The notes below the pieces were generated by a model, which saw only the letters and a program-made list of their open reading frames with translations, was not told where the DNA came from and searched no databases. Below, one piece after another: positions 21,810-33,010 of a DNA stretch of 64,000 bases (positions are counted from its first letter, which is position 1; each line of letters opens with the position of its first letter). The DNA is from Bromus sterilis (Eukaryota; Streptophyta; Magnoliopsida; Poales; Poaceae). The DNA is taken from positions 5,518,001 to 5,582,000 of the forward strand of contig OX465598.1 of assembly GCA_950022295.1 (NCBI GenBank). Direction: 5' to 3'. The translations under genes were made by a program, and so were the position numbers.

Positions 21810-22380
21810 CGATGCTACGCGTCCGCCGGTTGTAGTATACTAGTTATCCGCCACCTGTAGGATCGTCCGATCGATCCCAGATCATCATGGGCTTTGCAAC
21901 AGCTCGTTCGTTGTGATCAGTCATTGCAACATCTCTTCTGTTGCAAAGCCTTGAGGAAGGTTTTTTTTACGTTAAATCATCACAATAGCTTTGCAATAAA
22001 AGCTCTGTTGCGTCTGAACCATTGCAACAAATCTTTTTGCAAAACTTTTAAAATGGATATTTTTCATAGCTTGATTTTTTATTTTAACCATACTAGTACA
22101 TCGTATAGATTTTTTCAACGATCCTCTTGTGCAGGGCTTTGCAACAAAGGCGTTGTTGCAATCGAACCTTTGCAACATGATCCCTGTTGCAAAGGACCCT
22201 GCAAATATTTTTTTTATTTTTTCTTTTCTCATCAACAAGTCTTGCAACAGAACGGCTGTTGCGAACTGACCTTTGCAACAATAGATCTATTGCAAAGGAA
22301 GCTGGCACCATATACTAGTTTGCGCGCCGGTAGATCTAACCGCATCGGACGGTTGCGCAGGTGGTGGACGCGTACAAAAG
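21810..22380. mobile_element. Foldback-like DNA element with repeated TTGCAAC palindromes
   Basis: The outer parts are imperfect inverted repeats: 'tacgcgtccgcc...ccgccacctg...gtccgat' on the left (about 21815-21875) matches the reverse complement of the right (about 22340-22375, '...cggacggttgcgcaggtggtggacgcgta'). The interior holds at least five paired words of the type 'tttgcaaca...tgttgcaaa' spaced 20-30 bp apart, each able to fold. No transposase frame is seen. It resembles non-autonomous Mutator-type elements of Triticeae; the class is a guess because a target duplication was not established. Confidence 0.5.
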
Positions 22381-23000
22381 ATCTGCCGGTTGAAGGGGAT
22401 CTTTTCCCTTTCTCATAAAGGTAACTTTAAATGCGTCCAGATGCATTATGTGTGTATGCAAAAAACGTTGATTTTCCTAGATATTTAAGTAGCCTATAAG
22501 AGATGCCAACGAATTTCTTCTATTTTTGCGGTGCTTCGTTTCACCGTTAATTGTATCATCTGTCCTCATTCTTAAAAGAGGATCTCTATGCTGTGAGAGC
22601 AGCGAGCAGGTACCAAACTGATCCGTGCAAAAGTCACTAGAGAAAGTTGTGAATAATAACTTGAGATATTTGAGAATAACCATGTACTGTATATGTTTCT
22701 GGTATACTCTCCGAAAGAAGGGGCTGTGTTAACCTAATTGCTAGTATTTCCCAGCTAGCTGAGGAATAGCTTATTCCCCAGCTAGTTGGACCACCGTCGG
22801 ATCTTATTCTTCCTTTAAGATTCGTGTGCGCTCATTTTGTCTCTTCTAGGCCTGAGTTGGTCTATGTGGGCTGTTTTAATTCTTCCTTTTCAGATTTTTT
22901 TGTTTCCTTTTTTATTTGTTTCTGTTCTTGTACGTGTATATTATTTTTAATAGCGGATCATGAACTGGTTGAAAGACAGCGTTGTAGGTTATATTTTTTG
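22381..23000. other. Intergenic, no gene seen
   Basis: A/T-rich with short frames only; no motif recognised. Confidence 0.4.
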
Positions 23001-23106
23001 TACTCTCTCCGATCGATATTACTTGTCTTAATATAGATGTATCTAGATGTATTTTAGTGTTAGATACATCCATTTCGAAGACAAGTAATATGGTTCAGAG
23101 GGAGTA
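23001..23106. mobile_element. Stowaway-type MITE
   Basis: A 102-bp imperfect palindrome (23003-23104) flanked by TA on both sides. Ends read CTCTCTCCGATCGATATTAC and GTAATATGGTTCAGAGGGAG, a degenerate form of the Stowaway terminus CTCCCTCCG. Confidence 0.8.
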
Positions 23107-23522
23107 GTTTTTCTTGTTTTCTTGTTCTTTTTGTTATGAATAAAAATATATAATATTTTCTATTCTTATAATTCAAATTGAACTTGTACATTCAATTGAT
23201 TTATACATCTACAAATTTATTTTCTAAATTCCTGGCAGACCTTGGATGTACGTAAACTCACACTTGTGCACTCCAATGTGACACATTTAACTATTTTTCC
23301 ACATTTCTTGGTTATGTTTGCATTTTTTTGGAAAAAAATTTGTCATTTCATTTTTGATTGTTGAGTTGCAACTGTGTCGTGGGACACCCGGATCACAACT
23401 GCACATGCAACTGAGCCGCGGGACACCTGGTTATTTTTTAGTCATTCTTTTTTATCCTACTTGCATTTCACGGAATGCTAGACCTTTTTTTCTCATTCGA
23501 CGAGTAGCAACTTCACATGCAA
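23107..23522. other. Intergenic, no gene seen
   Basis: A/T-rich. Contains a short near-direct repeat 'gggacacc(c/t)gg' at about 23380 and 23420 but no supported feature. Confidence 0.35.
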
Positions 23523-24015
23523 ATAGTTTACAATTACCATGAACAAGTTTTCTCCTAGCGCATTGAAGGACGCTCCTTGAGCCAGACTGCCATGCGCATA
23601 GTACCATAGAAGGATTTCATGTTGAATAGTTTATCAGTATGGACCGTGGCCAGCCCGATGAACTCAACATCATTAGTATAATCAGGGAACTCCTCATAAA
23701 AATCACGATTATCCTCTTCGCACTTATTGAGATTCATTTTCTCAATCATGTCCTCCACCCTGCCGCGATTACTAGGGGTAGCACTGCTTGCTTATGACTT
23801 TGATCCTGATTCTGCCGTATCGGGAGAGAAAACCCAATCTTGATCGCTCCAAACCCTAATACCGAAGCACAGAGAAAAGCCACGACAAGAGCATCGTCTA
23901 TCGGGGGCAATATAGTGTCTGGGGAAGGGCAAGGGTGTACCGGAATCAGAGAAGGACCATAGATGTCTCAGCCAGGGGAAAAGGAACCCTAGACATCGCC
24001 GCCAGGGGAAAAGTC
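23523..24015 (-). pseudogene. Fragment resembling a DUF4283/LINE ORF1 N-terminus
   Basis: The minus frame 23758-23555 begins 'MEDMIEKMNLN', then an acidic stretch, then 'FIGLATVHTDKLFNMKSF' and 'TMRMAVW'. This order resembles the N-terminal domain (DUF4283) of nucleic-acid-binding proteins associated with plant LINEs and their relatives. Only 67 codons remain; the zinc-knuckle part is absent. The minus-strand sequence upstream (23760-24015) looks like a GC-richer leader. It is a fragment and not a functional gene. Confidence 0.45.
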
Positions 24016-25454
24016 CTCATTCTATGAAAATCTTAGAAGCACGTAGAACATTCACATTGCAAATTTTTTGTAGCTGCCCTTCCTTCCCTAGCACTTCTGA
24101 AGTAGAGGTATGACCCACATGTAAGCAGCACAATAGTTGTAGTAGCATGTGCTCTCTACAGTCAAATTGAATATCACTTTATCTAGTCCCTACAATGGGA
24201 GCCACAAACCTTTGGGGTGTCTTTGATTTGGTGAATTTGAAAACGCAATATTATAACAAAACCGGCATGATCCCAATGATTAATTTCACATGATTGAATT
24301 AATTATGATGAAAATTTTGCATGATGCAAATAATATGAGCTCTTATGAAAGATTCCTATGCAAAGAAAGAAAAATTTAAATCAAAGAGGCCCTTGGGCAT
24401 TGAAGAGCAAAGAATTAGAATTGGAATTGGTCAAAAAAAAAAGAATTGGAATTGCTCATTGGTAGTTGGTGTAATTGCAGTACTAGCTGAAGGCAGCAGT
24501 CACCATCAGATATCATCGAAAAAGTAGTCACCATCAGATATAGAACAAAGCAACATCCTCTTGCGGTGGTCTGTTGATCATCAAATCAGGCGCAATGACA
24601 GCAAATTATTAATGCGTGCATGCAAACATAGTCTGATTTGACAAAAAAAAAATCGTGGAAGCAGAGCTAGAAGCCTAGAATGCCAGGCTCATTGCAAAAT
24701 CTTTTCACTCAGATCAGCATGCTACTCTAGGCTCAGAAGAACCTGTCGAACCATGGAGGCCAACGCTGTATCCGCCATGGCGCCGATGACAGTCTCCATC
24801 CTCTCTCAACCTCCTTGAAGTTGAGGATGCATGGTTTGGATGCTCCAGATGCAGCAGAATTAATGCAGTGAAGTGCGCTGGCTCGGGCTAAAATGCCTGG
24901 CTAAGCTAACGAACAAACAGAAGCACAGCGAGCTATGATTTCATCCATAATATCGCTGGCTGCCTGGTGGAATCGCATTTAATCAGCATCGTCACATTCC
25001 AAAACTGATTCAGTCGTCGATAGTGTAGTCTCGATAGAGCAAATACGTTGATGGTCTGGGATTGGGAGTCGATCAAATCTGTATGATGATACATGTTGCT
25101 ACTTATCTCGTGGATCCATCGAGGTTAAGTTGGGAACGCTGCGGCAGAGGTGTCGCTGGCGCTGGCGGCCTTGCAGGGGGCGACGCGGCGCCGAGTTGCG
25201 GAGGCGGAGGTGGCGATGGCGCCTCCGGGGATCGGCCGCCGCATCGGCTGCCGGGGGAGGAAGGAGGAGGGTCCCCGGAGAGGGTGAAATTGCGGTCCCC
25301 GTCGGCATGGGCTCCAAATGGGGGAAGAGAAGGTTTTGGAAGGAAGATCTCTCGCTGGAGAAAACCATCGTCCAGGTGGCTGGACTAATCACGAAACGAA
25401 GTACAGTATAGTTAATAGATTAGTAGGACAAATAACTAAGTCCTACAACAAGTT
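24016..25454. other. Intergenic, with a short GC-rich open stretch
   Basis: Mostly A/T-rich with no supported gene. From about 25125 to 25290 a GC-rich stretch is open in several frames, including an Ala/Arg-rich 'AAAEVSLALAALQGATRRR' reading. It could be a captured exon fragment or leader; no domain is recognised. The frames overlap on both strands, so none is called. Confidence 0.35.
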
Positions 25455-25526
25455 GGGCGTTTGGTCTAGTGGTATGATTCTCGCTTTGGGTGCGAGAGGT
25501 CGCGAGTTCGATTCTCGCAACGCCCC
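25455..25526 (+). tRNA. tRNA-Pro (anticodon UGG)
   Basis: A 72-nt cloverleaf. The acceptor stem pairs GGGCGTT (25455-25461) with AACGCCC (25519-25525), with discriminator C. The D arm is TGGTCTAGTGGTATGA, the anticodon stem-loop CTCGC-TTTGGGT-GCGAG has TGG as anticodon, and the T arm is CGCGAGTTCGATTCTCGC-like with the canonical GTTCGA box B. No intron and no encoded CCA, as in plants. A T-run at about 25531 (tctttttg) supplies a Pol III terminator. All stems pair well, so it is probably functional. Confidence 0.95.
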
Positions 25527-25528
25527 CT

Positions 25529-25536
25529 CTTTTTGT
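25529..25536 (+). terminator. Pol III terminator of the tRNA gene
   Basis: An oligo-T run ('ctcttttt') starts a few bases after the mature tRNA end. Confidence 0.75.
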
Positions 25537-26480
25537 TTTTGTTTTGTTTTCTATCATCCACTTCATCAATCCCTCCTGCCTCATGTACCATCATCCATGG
25601 CGACTCCTCTTTCATTCTATCAGATGAATTATCTCTAGTATAGCTGATTAGTATATACGCGCCATGATTGCTCCATGAAATGTCGTAAACTTTTTTAATA
25701 CGCTCCCACCAGTTGCAAAACATGATCTCCAACAACCTCCAACACTCCCATCAGGTGCAGTGCCATTGTAGCCATTTTCTGAATACGTAAGTACCTCAAT
25801 TAGATTCATATACAAAAGATTGTGAAAATTCAGAAATCAAAATACATCTTAAAGGAAACTTGGACATTTCAGCAGCATGATTTATCTAAGTGACACGTTC
25901 TTTCATAAACTGAAACTTCATTGCCAGAAGTCGAATTACCTCCTTCATTCCATGATTTGCACAAAAGCATAAGAATAGTAAAGTATAACAAAAAATGAGA
26001 GATGCAGATTACAAAGAGCATCAAATATGTGTCCAAATCCTTTGGTTGTGACAGTGACAAAATTATGAGTTTAATAGTATATGCAAACAGAGATTCGGTG
26101 TTGTACCATTTACAACAAATCAGTAGCCATGTTACACCGTGCAATTAAACTATAAATTCCCAAAAAAGGAAGGAGAAGGTTGTCTACCTTGCAGATTAAC
26201 AGGGATGTCCTTGTTGTTGCCGATCTTGGTGCCCTTCCTTAGATGAGAACACGACAGGGGCGGGACCAGGCCGACCACAGATCAACAGGAGGCGCAGGTG
26301 TCGTTCCAGGGGGCAGCACCGTAGAGTGGACGCCCCGCCGGTTCCCGGTGAGCGAGACGACAACGACGAGGCAGCCAACAACCCAGGACGTGGTAAGTGG
26401 ATGGATCGATCGTGCGGTAAATCGATGGGCGGCACATGATGACCGGCAGCCTTGGCCGAACAACATTATATGGCAGAGGG
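25537..26480. other. Intergenic, no gene seen
   Basis: Small frames on both strands (25466-25735, 25869-26144, 26196-26485) show no recognised domain. Confidence 0.35.
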
Positions 26481-26489
26481 CTTAAGGAG

Positions 26490-26745
26490 AGGAGGTGGGG
26501 GCAAAAATTGGGAAGTCGGAGGAGCAGCGGCCGGCGGTGGGGGAGAACTTGGGAAGTCAGAGGAGAGGAGGAGCGGCGAACATCGGTGGAGGAGAAGTTG
26601 GGAAGTGGAAGGAGAGGAGGAGCGACGGCCGGTGGTGGGGGAGAAGTTGGGAAGTCGGAGGAGAGCAGGAGCGGCGGCCAGCAGCGGTGGGGAAGAAGTT
26701 GGGAAGTCGAAGGAGAGGAGGAGCGGCATCCGGTAGAAGCGGTTG
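26490..26745. repeat. G-rich minisatellite
   Basis: About four to five degenerate copies of a ~60-bp unit containing 'gaagttgggaagtcggagga' and 'gagaggaggagcggc'. The purine asymmetry makes every plus-strand frame open, so the apparent Gly/Arg/Glu-rich frames here (for example 26436-26861) are composition artefacts. Confidence 0.75.
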
Positions 26746-26944
26746 CGAGGGGGGTGGGGTTCTATTGGCAAGCGGGTCATGAGTGGAATAAGAGGCGTTC
26801 AACACTGTTGCTGCTTACTGTAGCTTTTAGATTAAAATTTAACATAGATATGGTTGTTTAGAATCTGCCTTGTGGCTTTTCTATAGGTGTAGTAAATTAA
26901 TTTGTTGGACACGTCAATTTTTCGCTTACCTGCTTAGCACCGAT

Positions 26945-28584
26945 CTAAAATGGTTTCCATAAAAGTGAATTGTTTTGTTTCGGCGAGGCCCAGGATGCAG
27001 CTGCTCAATATGCCGATATATTCGGATGCGAGCAAGGTCAATTCCCTATTAAGTATTTGGGGATACCCATACATTATAGGAGACTGACTAATGCGGAATG
27101 GAAGCACGTCGAAGAACGTTTGCAAAAAAGGCTAGCTAGCTGGAAAGGCAAGTTGTTGTCCTTGGGTGGAAGATTGGTACTCATAAATTCAGTTTTAACC
27201 AACATGGTACTGTATATGATATCATTCTTCCAGCTACCTAAAGGGTCTTACATAGATTGGATTATTTTCGATCGAGATTCTTTTGGCAAGGGGATAACGA
27301 GAAGAAGAAGTATCGACTGACCAGGTGGAATGTCGTTTGCCGTCCGAAGGACCAAGGAGGGTTGGGTATTCATGACCTTCAGGTCAAGAACTCTGCTCTC
27401 CTTGGTAAGTGGCTATTTAAGCTATTGACTTCGGATGGTGTCTGGCAAACGATCCTTAAGAGAAAATACATCGGCACAAAAGCGTTATCTCAGGTTGTAT
27501 GGAAGCCTGGAGATTCACATTTTTGGGCTGGTCTCATGGCGACAAACAAAGACTTTTATCGCTTTGGGGTTTTCAAGATTAAGGACGGGTCGAAGATAAG
27601 ATTTTGGGAGGATATATGGCTAGGAAATGCCACACTCCGAGATCAATATCCGGCCCTATATAATATTGTGCGACATAAGGGAGATACGCTGGTCACGGTC
27701 ATGCAAGAGTCACGCCCCTAATGTTGCATTCAGGAGAGACTTAATCGGTCCTAGACTAGCGTCTTGAAATGCCTTGCTAGAGCGGTTAGCGATAGTGCAG
27801 CTGTCACAAGGCCACGATGAGTTTCGATGGAATCTCAATAGGAATGGAAAATTCTCTGTGGATTCTATGTATATCAGTCGATAATAATTATAAAATATGG
27901 CAAATGAAGATACCTCTAAAGATTAAAGTCTTTGCATGGTATCTTCGAAAAGGTGTCATTTTAACGAAAGATAATCTTGTCAAGCGCAACTGGCAAGAGA
28001 GTAAGAAATGTGTTTCATGTGCTCATGATGAGACAATAAAACATCTATTATTCACTTGTAAGGTTGCACGTTATATTTGGTCAGCTATCCAAATGGCTTC
28101 AAACTTATATCAACCCACATCCGTTGCTAATATCTTTGGCAATTGGCTTAATGGGATAGATAATAAGCTTAAAACCATTCTTAGGATAGGAGCGCTTGCT
28201 GTCATATGGTCGCTCTGGCTATGTAGAAATGGCAAGATCTTTTCAGATAAAAATTTCACTTGTTTGCAGGTTCTTTATCGATGCACGGGTATTCTCCGTT
28301 CGTGGTCCATCTTACAACGGGTGGAATATCGAGGCCTTTTTATGGAGGCGTGTACACGACTAGAAGCGGTGGCAAGGGATATTTTTATCCAACATGGGTG
28401 GCCGCGTGATCTACGCATAGAGCTACCTTGAGTGGCGATAGTTTTTTCATTGTAACTTGCCATACACTATTTTGTTTTTTCTTTTCTTTTGGTGACTTGC
28501 GGCTGTGTGCATCTTAGCTATGCAGAGGCCGGGTGTACTTACTTAAACCTTTTGAGTAATAAAGCCCCTTTTCCAAAAAAAAAA
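26945..28584 (+). pseudogene. 5'-truncated LINE: reverse transcriptase C-terminal region and zf-RVT domain
   Basis: Three frames in series encode the end of a plant L1-type ORF2. Segment 26970-27320 has 'FPIKYLGIPIHYRRL' and 'LQKRLASWKGKLLSLGGRL', typical of the region after the RT fingers. Segment 27257-27721 continues with 'MDYFRSRFFWQG' and 'RWNVVCRPKDQGGLGI'. Segment 27817-28431 is the zf-RVT-type domain, with 'WQMKIPLKIKVFAWYL', 'CVSCAHDETIKHLLFTC' and 'WSLWLCRNGKIF'. Frameshifts occur near 27270 and between 27721 and 27817. A typical LINE 3' end follows: '...gagtaataaagccccttttcc' then a poly(A) run at 28575-28584. RT catalytic motifs are missing. No clear target duplication was found. 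Confidence 0.9.
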
Positions 28585-30890
28585 TGGAGCACTAGTAACA
28601 ACTAGTATATTATACTTGCTCTTATCCATTCCCCAATCGTTGCCTCAAAAAAAAAAAGCCATTCCCCAATTTCCTCTCGTCCCAAAAAAACGCAATGGCG
28701 ACGGCGGCTCGGGCGTGCGGCGGCGCAGGTCTCGCCCTCTCCTCTGTCGTGTGCGTGTGCACGCGCGGGAGAAGCACCTTGGCATGCGCATGGTTGTGGC
28801 ACAACGGCGAAGGAGGCTCGGGCGGACGGCGGTGACTGCAGCGGCGCGGGCCTTGTCCCGTGCGCACGTGGCGGCGGTGCCTAGGTTGGACAACGGCGAC
28901 GGCTGGCTCCACAACGCTGCGCCAAGGCTGGCACGGACGGGGTCGGCGACCCAGTCCCAGCCACCTTCGGCTTCATTGAAAGGCAAGCCTCATCTCTCAT
29001 CTATTTTGCAAATCTTTTCGGTTGATTTGCTCTTGATTCGTTGATGCAATACTGCTAAATATGAATTTTATGATGCCTGATTTCTTGGTTATGCTTCGGC
29101 TGGATGAATATGTGACCAAAATGTGTATGTGATATTGTGATGTACTTCTATTACTTCTGTTAGGAGTATGATATACTTATCATATTAATTATATATGATG
29201 CACTCATGCCAATTATATGTGATCTTGATGCTTCCGCTAGATTTAGTTGATGTATGTATGTCTAAATATACATGATATATCATATATGATATGGTGTCTA
29301 ATTATATGATTAGTTTCTGTTTTGTCATGATTTAAACAAAACCGCTAAATGGGGGCATAGCCAGCTATAGCTTCAAATAGCTACTAACCGAACTGCAGCT
29401 TAATCACATAGCCCGCTATTTACATTGGATCCACCCGTGACGTGCAGCCGCCCGCCACCAGGACACCACGCCGCTGCTGTGCCACCCCCACGCGTGCCTA
29501 GCATCGCCAGGAGCGCCCGCCGCCTCACCGCTGAGCCCCGCGCGAGCGCAGCACCACCATTCAAAAAGTTCGTCCCCAGGCGCCAACCACCTACAGGCGA
29601 GGGGGAGGAGTGGCCCCGCTAGTGCCGGTGCAAATCTGGCTTTGCCCATCAATGCCTGCCGACAATGGCGGGAAACGGTGTGCTTGCGAGGTGGGTCGGC
29701 GGGTTCCCTTCCGGTCGCTCACCGGGAAGCTTGGGTTGGTGCTGCTCCCTATGTGAAGAATAGTTGTGCCTCTTGACCGTTACAGGTATGTAGCTTATAC
29801 TATCAGATTGCACCTCAAATCTATTATTGATCAGCAGAGCAGAGAACTATGTACAAGATTAAGCTAGCTGTAGAGGGAAAGAAAAAAACAGGCATATACA
29901 AAGATAACTGGACCAAGGAAAAAAAGGGCAGTCTATTATAATGAAGAGAGTTATTAACTTAGTTAAGTGAGGAGTCCGTATTTATGGTTCTTCTTGATGT
30001 TAGATGTCTGACTAACAAGGCTTGATATGATGGCCGAAATCTCGCCTTACAGTAAACCCAACACCGATCTAGTGCTAAATTAACTTGCAATGCAGGAGTA
30101 GCAGATGGCGATAGTTGTGTCCCCAATTAAATGCAGTTACTGTCATTGTTAGCTATAAACTATACATGTAGATAAAAAATGCATAATCAGTGAGAAAAGG
30201 ATCATGTCCATTTTCAGTATCATAACTATAATATCTGCGTGTCACATAGTGAAACGGGCCGTTTCCTATCAAGTCTGTCGGAACAAGAAAATATTGCTTA
30301 CTGAAAAGGGCATTTCCTTTTCTCGCCTATGATAGCATCCTGAAATCAGCGAGCCAACGGTTTGATTTCAGCAACCAACCAGAACAAGATAACCTGTGCG
30401 CAGGAAATAATTCAGTGTATGGACTATGAAGTCTGAAGAGAAGAACTCATTTTCTTCTCAATGATCTTGCTCCGCTGAATATTCAGTTTCATATATACAC
30501 TTGTGTAAGATAATGGTAGAAAACTCGATCTGCACCATAAGATACACACATACACTATCCAATTACTTCAAATAATATACTCAATTACTCATGCAATGTA
30601 GTTGCTACCAATCTGGCAACATAGTACCTCTCACAGATTAACTTCTCCAGCCATAGTAGATAACAAATAAATACACAAATGAGGAAGGTCCTGTACATTA
30701 TCTAGCTGCCTGCAGATTAATTCGACCTTACTCTTTTGTCCAGCAATGCAATGCATAAAGATATACAGGGCATACACAGACGTCACAGGGATACTATATA
30801 TGCTTAATTCTTAAGAAAGGTGCGTGAGGAAGAGGCAATACGAAGCATGTATTTCAGTCTTGCATTGAAGTAATCGCAGTATTGCTTCTC
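28585..30890. other. Intergenic and 3' flank of the NLR gene, no gene seen
   Basis: A GC-rich stretch at about 28680-28980 is open in several frames on both strands, with no recognised domain. A second at 29420-29700 is similar. The rest is A/T-rich. The 3' untranslated region of the minus-strand NLR gene should lie just below 30897. Confidence 0.35.
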
Positions 30891-30896
30891 CATCTT

Positions 30897-33010
30897 CTAA
30901 GATGAAGACGGGTCTGTTTCAAATTTCACTCTCCGGAGACGCCCAACTTGCTGCTGCAAATCTTGCTTGACTGCGTCGTTGTAGGAACCCTTGAGCATGA
31001 CTTTCTTGAGCAGGGAAATTGTGTCTAGCCCAGAGAGCTCCAGAGACGCCCCAGTAGAAGATGTGCAGTGAACCACCAGCACGTCAATATATAGGCGTTG
31101 ACCAACCGAAGGTCTAAACATTATCTGTGACCTGTAGCTGCTGCAATAAATCTCAAGGACCTTCATCCTTATTAAGACACTCCGATTGCCCCCCCACTCG
31201 AACTTGAGCTCGCCGTCTTGAATCGTCTTGACAGAAAGACGCGGATAGGTAATGCCTTCTGTCAAATCTGCAAGGGCATCTATGTCCTTTTGTGCTGATA
31301 CGGTCAACTCAAGATCAGCCTTAATAAGACTGTGAAGTTGCTTCATCCATAGTGGAGATATGTGTGCCTTCTTCCCGTACACCTTAAGGGTCTTTAGGGA
31401 CTTGGGTGCCTCTGATATGTCACTGAAACAACCAAATACTGGGGCAGCACTTGTTGAATCCTCTTCGTCGAGTCGAACCGACAGGGACTCGAGATAGCCA
31501 TGACCAGAGATGGCGTAACAAAAATCCTTCCAGTTTTTCTGGTTGATGCCAGACAATTTTAACTTGCGCAATTGGGTAAGTTTCCTAAGCTCTCTGAGGG
31601 CAGCCTTCCCACTTGCACCGCTGACCCACTTGCACCGCTGACGTTGACGACACCAAGGGTATGTAAGACCGTCAACTTCCCAATCCCTCCTGCTGCAGCA
31701 AAAGAAAACTGAACACCATCACGAGTCTTGCTAAAAAGTCCAGGCCTACACAACTTTGGCATCCAGGTCAATACCAAGCCACCATGTGGCCTGCAGCAAC
31801 ATGGTGTTGACGTCCGGGCCTCATCATCAGCTGCTGCTAATGTCGGTGGTGGTTGGCTTGTGCTCACGCCATCACCATCAGCTGCTACAAATGCTGCCGC
31901 TGGTGGTGTATCTCTTGTGCTCATGCCGTCACCGTCTGCTGGAGTTGGTGGTGGTGCGAGTGATGCTCTCTCTGCTGCTGGTTGGCTTGGGCCTGCTCCA
32001 TCACCATCCGCCAATGGTGGTGGTTGGCTTGTAAAAGAGCGAATAGTGCCAGCCCGAACATATTGCAGCTTCTGTAGCTTCAAGATAGCCTTCGGTAGAG
32101 TGACTATGGAGGTGCCTTTGATATCTAGAGTCTGCATCTGCCTCATGCCACACAATGACTTTGGTAGGCGGGTAATTTCTTTGCATCCTCGTAGTGAGAG
32201 GAACTTGAGGCGTGGCACTAGCTTTCCGAAATGCTCGAGGTCGCCATCTGTTAAGCCAGACGTGTCTTCCAGATCTAGCACCCTGAGCAATCTCATATTA
32301 ACATTGGTGGAGATGAAGAATGACCTCCACTCTCCAAACACGGTCAATGAACGTAGCCGTGACAATTCCATGCTCTCGAATACAATCTTGTCTCTGTCCC
32401 AACTGCTACTTATAGTGAGGTGTTGTCCAACACGTTGCGAGTTGATGATGCAACGCCCATCCAGTGCAAACACAAGGTTATCTTGCATTGGCCGTGAAAA
32501 TATATATTCACGGAAGAAACCATTGACTTGGCACACATCTGCCCTGCTTGGTGAACCCTCCTCCTTTTGCTGCTGAATTATGCTTAACTTTTCAATCTTG
32601 GAGAAAATCATTTCCCCATACTCTTCCATACTACTGCCAGGTGTGTCCCTGGAGTAACCCTCGGCGATCCACCTCCTAAGCAAGCGCTTTATCCTTATAT
32701 TGTGGCCAAATGGGAAGACCGATAGATAGAAGATACATGGCTTTAGAGAATCTTGCAAAAAACAATCATCAAAATAGGACTGCATCCAAGAAAATAGACC
32801 CCTTAAACTACGAAATCTTGGGTCATTCTCCAATATGGCCATGAAGTTAGCATTTATGCTCTCAAACAACTGTTTATCCCATCCGTCGGATGCGCACAAG
32901 GACTGGCCTATGGCATTTATTACTTTGGGTAGCCCGCCACACTTGGCCAGGATAGGTATTGAAAGTTCTACGTCGCTAGAAGTCAACTGCTGCTTGCCTT
33001 TCCAAGTTAT
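30897..33010 (-). CDS. NLR exon 5: ARC and LRR, broken by a 17-bp duplication
   Basis: Starts after a 'tgattgtag' acceptor with 'ITWKGKQQ'. 'CGGLPKV' is the GLPL motif. 'LKPCIFYLSVFPFG' and 'RLLRRWIAEGY' are RNBS-D. The MHD position reads 'QVNGFFREY', so His and Asp are both lost. LRRs follow ('LRVLDLEDTSGLTDGDL', 'LKFLSLRGCKEITRLPKSL', 'MQTLDIKGTSIVTLPKAIL'). From about 32045 to 31735 an Ala/Pro/Asp-Gly-rich insert with three 'ADGDG' repeats interrupts the LRR. At 31609-31642 the 17-bp word ccacttgcaccgctgac is duplicated in tandem and shifts the frame, which stops at 31559-31561. The original frame resumes on the other side and stays open to TAG at 30897-30899, with further LRR-like segments. 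Confidence 0.87.

Noticed and set aside
24730..24820. Short reading starting 'atggaggccaacgctgta' as an NLR start
   Set aside because: It stops after about 25 codons and no coiled-coil or NB sequence follows on the same strand.
26436..26861. Gly/Arg/Glu-rich 141-codon frame
   Set aside because: It is the translation of a purine-rich minisatellite.
26900..28600. Target duplication for the LINE fragment
   Set aside because: The flanks (tagcaccgatc and gagcactagta) do not match well enough.
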